Shown: positions 24,708 through 26,551 of the stretch, piece after piece
Numbering within the stretch: the first letter of the stretch is position 1
Layout: every line of letters begins with the position of its first letter
The notes under the pieces: generated by a model
Databases searched by the model: none
Told to the model about the DNA's origin: nothing
The model's input: only the letters and a program-made list of their open reading frames with translations
NCBI GenBank assembly: GCA_050955105.1
Contig: JBPBQZ010000066.1
Coordinates: 1 to 26,551 of the forward strand
From: JBPBQZ01 sp050955105
GTDB lineage: Bacteria; Pseudomonadota; Gammaproteobacteria; Burkholderiales; Burkholderiaceae
Reading direction: 5' to 3'
Length of the DNA: 26,551 nucleotides
Translations under genes and position numbers: made by a program

Positions 24708-24755
24708 GCGACGCGCGCCAGGCATCGGTCAGTTAGGCTCAGCGCTGCGCCGCCA

Positions 24756-24764
24756 TGCGATAAT
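24756..24764 (+). promoter_or_regulatory. Candidate extended -10 promoter of nadE
   Basis: TGCGATAAT is a TGn extension with GATAAT, 5 of 6 consensus matches. Predicted start near 24771 and a leader of about 50 bases. The leader contains a short GCGCG-TTT-CGCGC hairpin (24783-24795) and has no clear Shine-Dalgarno. Confidence 0.45.
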
Positions 24765-24821
24765 CATTTGCACCTTCGTCCAGCGCGTTTCGCGCGGGCT
24801 TTTCGCGCAAGACATCCCACC

Positions 24822-26546
24822 ATGAAAATCCGTTTAGCGATCGCCCAGATCAACGTCACTGTCGGCGATTTCGCCGGTAACGTCGCGAAGGTCATCGATG
24901 CGACGCGCAAGGCGCAGACGCAGGGCGCGCGCATCGTCGTAGCGCCCGAACTGGCGCTGTCAGGTTATCCGCCTGAAGACCTGCTGCTGCGCCCCGCCTT
25001 CTACCGTGCCTGCGAAACCGCGCTGGGCCGGTTGTGTACCGCTTTGCGGGCCTTTCCCGATATCTATGTGGTGGTCGGTCATCCGCATCGCGCGCAGGGT
25101 TGCGAACAGCGGCCGATCGATCGCAACCTGCCGCCGCGCGATACCTTCAACGCGGTGTCGGTGATTCTCGGCGGCGAAATCGTCGGCACTTACTTGAAGC
25201 AGGAATTGCCGAACACCGATGTGTTCGACGAAAAGCGTTATTTCGCATCCGATCGCAAGCCCTTCGTCTTTGAAGTCGACGGCACGCGCTTTGGCGTGGT
25301 GATCTGCGAAGACATCTGGCACAACCATCCGGTGGCACTGGCGCGGGCGGCGGGAGCGCAGGTGTTGCTGGTGCCCAATGGCTCGCCGTATCACATCGGC
25401 AAACAGGAGCGACGCGTGGCGATCGCGCGCGAGCGCATCCGCGAGACCGGGCTGTCGATGGTCTATGTCAATATGGTCGGCGGCCAGGACGAGTTGATTT
25501 TCGATGGTGGCTCGTTCGTGCTGGATGGCGGCGGGCAGACGGCGGTGCGGATGCCGCAATTCGTCGAGCAGGTCGGCATCGTAGACTTCGACGGCGACAA
25601 GCCGCTCGTCGGTGAGATCGCGCCAGCGTTGTCCGACGAAGCGCAGACTTACGCGGCCTTGCAGGTGGGCGTGCGCGATTACATCGACAAGAACGGCTTC
25701 CCCGGCGCCATCATCGGCCTGTCAGGGGGCGTCGATTCGGCGCTGGTGCTGGCGATTGCCTGCGATGCACTGGGCCCCGAGCGAGTGCGGGCAGTGATGA
25801 TGCCGTCGCGTTACACCGCCGACATCTCGCTGAACGATGCGCGCGACATGGCCAAACGCCTGGGTGTGCGTTACGACGAGATCGCCATTGTGCCGATGGT
25901 CGAGGCGTTCGGCGGCGCGTTGAAGCAGGAATTCGAAGGCTTGGCCGAAGACGCCACCGAAGAAAACATCCAGGCGCGCGTGCGCGGCACGCTGCTGATG
26001 GCCTTGTCGAACAAGTTCCGCTCGATCGTCTTGACCACCGGCAACAAGAGCGAGATGGCAGTGGGCTACTGTACGCTGTATGGCGACATGGCCGGCGGTT
26101 TCGCGGTCATCAAGGACATCGCCAAGACCTTGGTTTATCGGCTTTGCCACTATCGGAACGCCGCCGAAGATTTTGCATTGCGCGATGTCGTGCCTGAGCG
26201 CATTCTCACTCGTGCGCCCTCCGCGGAATTGCGCGCCGAGCAGACCGACCAAGACAGCCTGCCGCCATATGAGGTGCTCGACGAGATCATGCGTCGTTAT
26301 ATGGAAGAGGACGAGTCGCCCGATACCTTGGTGGCCGCCGGTTTTTCCGTGGCCGATGTCAATCAGGTAACGCGGCTTATCAAGATCAATGAATACAAGC
26401 GACGTCAGGCGCCGGTGGGCATTCGCGTGACGCATCGCGCCTTCGGTCGCGACTGGCGCTATCCGATCACCTCGCGCTATACCGATCGTTGCGATGCCAG
26501 TCCCGCGGCGACGGACGCAGCGTCGTCCAGCAAATCCAACACTTAA
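24822..26546 (+). CDS. nadE: Glutamine-dependent NAD+ synthetase
   Basis: Converts nicotinate adenine dinucleotide to NAD+ using ammonia freed from glutamine, the last step of NAD synthesis. The 574-residue protein fuses an N-terminal nitrilase-type glutaminase domain (~1-260) to an ATP-pyrophosphatase synthetase domain (~275-550). The glutaminase triad is visible as Glu43 (APELALSGYPPEDLL), Lys126 (YLKQELPN) and Cys162 (VICEDIW). The synthetase P-loop SGGVDS is at 301-306. TTGNKSEMAVGYCTLYGDMAGG binds the acceptor nucleotide. The ATG at 24822 begins directly at the domain; in-frame codons upstream lie over the promoter. The last ~20 residues are a Ser/Ala-rich tail. The gene ends 5 bases before the window edge. 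Confidence 0.97.
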   Translation: MKIRLAIAQINVTVGDFAGNVAKVIDATRKAQTQGARIVVAPELALSGYPPEDLLLRPAFYRACETALGRLCTALRAFPDIYVVVGHPHRAQGCEQRPIDRNLPPRDTFNAVSVILGGEIVGTYLKQELPNTDVFDEKRYFASDRKPFVFEVDGTRFGVVICEDIWHNHPVALARAAGAQVLLVPNGSPYHIGKQERRVAIARERIRETGLSMVYVNMVGGQDELIFDGGSFVLDGGGQTAVRMPQFVEQVGIVDFDGDKPLVGEIAPALSDEAQTYAALQVGVRDYIDKNGFPGAIIGLSGGVDSALVLAIACDALGPERVRAVMMPSRYTADISLNDARDMAKRLGVRYDEIAIVPMVEAFGGALKQEFEGLAEDATEENIQARVRGTLLMALSNKFRSIVLTTGNKSEMAVGYCTLYGDMAGGFAVIKDIAKTLVYRLCHYRNAAEDFALRDVVPERILTRAPSAELRAEQTDQDSLPPYEVLDEIMRRYMEEDESPDTLVAAGFSVADVNQVTRLIKINEYKRRQAPVGIRVTHRAFGRDWRYPITSRYTDRCDASPAATDAASSSKSNT

Positions 26547-26551
26547 GCGAG

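Noticed and set aside
1..26551. Defence system, prophage, insertion sequence, CRISPR array or biosynthetic cluster
   Set aside because: No transposase, integrase, repeat-spacer array, nuclease/toxin pair or synthase gene is present; the window is conserved core chromosome.

Overview
The window is a GC-rich, densely packed stretch of bacterial chromosome. Gene content and order (tamB/metG, mrp, dcd, a large Orn/Lys/Arg decarboxylase, argH, ppc, hemC-hemD-hemX-hemY, ppa, a PcaF-type thiolase, nadE) and the protein sequences fit a betaproteobacterium of the family Burkholderiaceae (Burkholderia sensu lato). The genus cannot be fixed from the sequence alone. No tRNA, rRNA, insertion sequence, prophage or CRISPR array is visible. 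Every gap between genes is shorter than 300 bases.

Layout. Positions 1-4626 hold the 3' part of tamB (plus strand) and metG (minus strand), which converge with overlapping stop codons. Positions 4627-6950 hold an OmpA-type lipoprotein gene (minus), with a long 3' UTR and a strong intrinsic terminator, divergent from mrp. Positions 6951-10694 hold a SodC-like lipoprotein gene, dcd and the decarboxylase, all on the plus strand. Positions 10695-16843 are on the minus strand: ppc, then a translationally coupled ECF sigma factor/anti-sigma pair, then argH. Positions 16844-26551 are on the plus strand: the overlapping heme cluster hemC-hemD-hemX-hemY, then ppa, a 3-oxoadipyl-CoA-type thiolase, a FemAB-like/GNAT protein and glutamine-dependent nadE.

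How the genes work together. Most are housekeeping functions: outer-membrane assembly (TamB), envelope anchoring (OmpA-like lipoprotein), Met-tRNA charging, Fe-S carrier (Mrp), dUTP supply (Dcd), arginine synthesis (ArgH), anaplerosis (Ppc), tetrapyrrole synthesis (HemC/HemD with accessory HemX/HemY), pyrophosphate removal (Ppa) and NAD synthesis (NadE). The sigma/anti-sigma pair is the one obvious regulatory module. The only gene with clear biochemical peculiarity is the SodC-like lipoprotein. It keeps the disulfide cysteines and the active-site Arg of Cu/Zn superoxide dismutases but has lost most metal ligands. A strong 15-bp stem-loop lies in its leader, possibly at the very 5' end of its mRNA.

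I did not find a convincing new multi-gene system. The best leads are the degenerate SodC-like lipoprotein with its structured leader, a possible 3'UTR-derived small RNA behind the OmpA-like gene, a 14-bp palindromic motif shared by the metG and dcd upstream regions, and inverted repeats around the ECF sigma locus.
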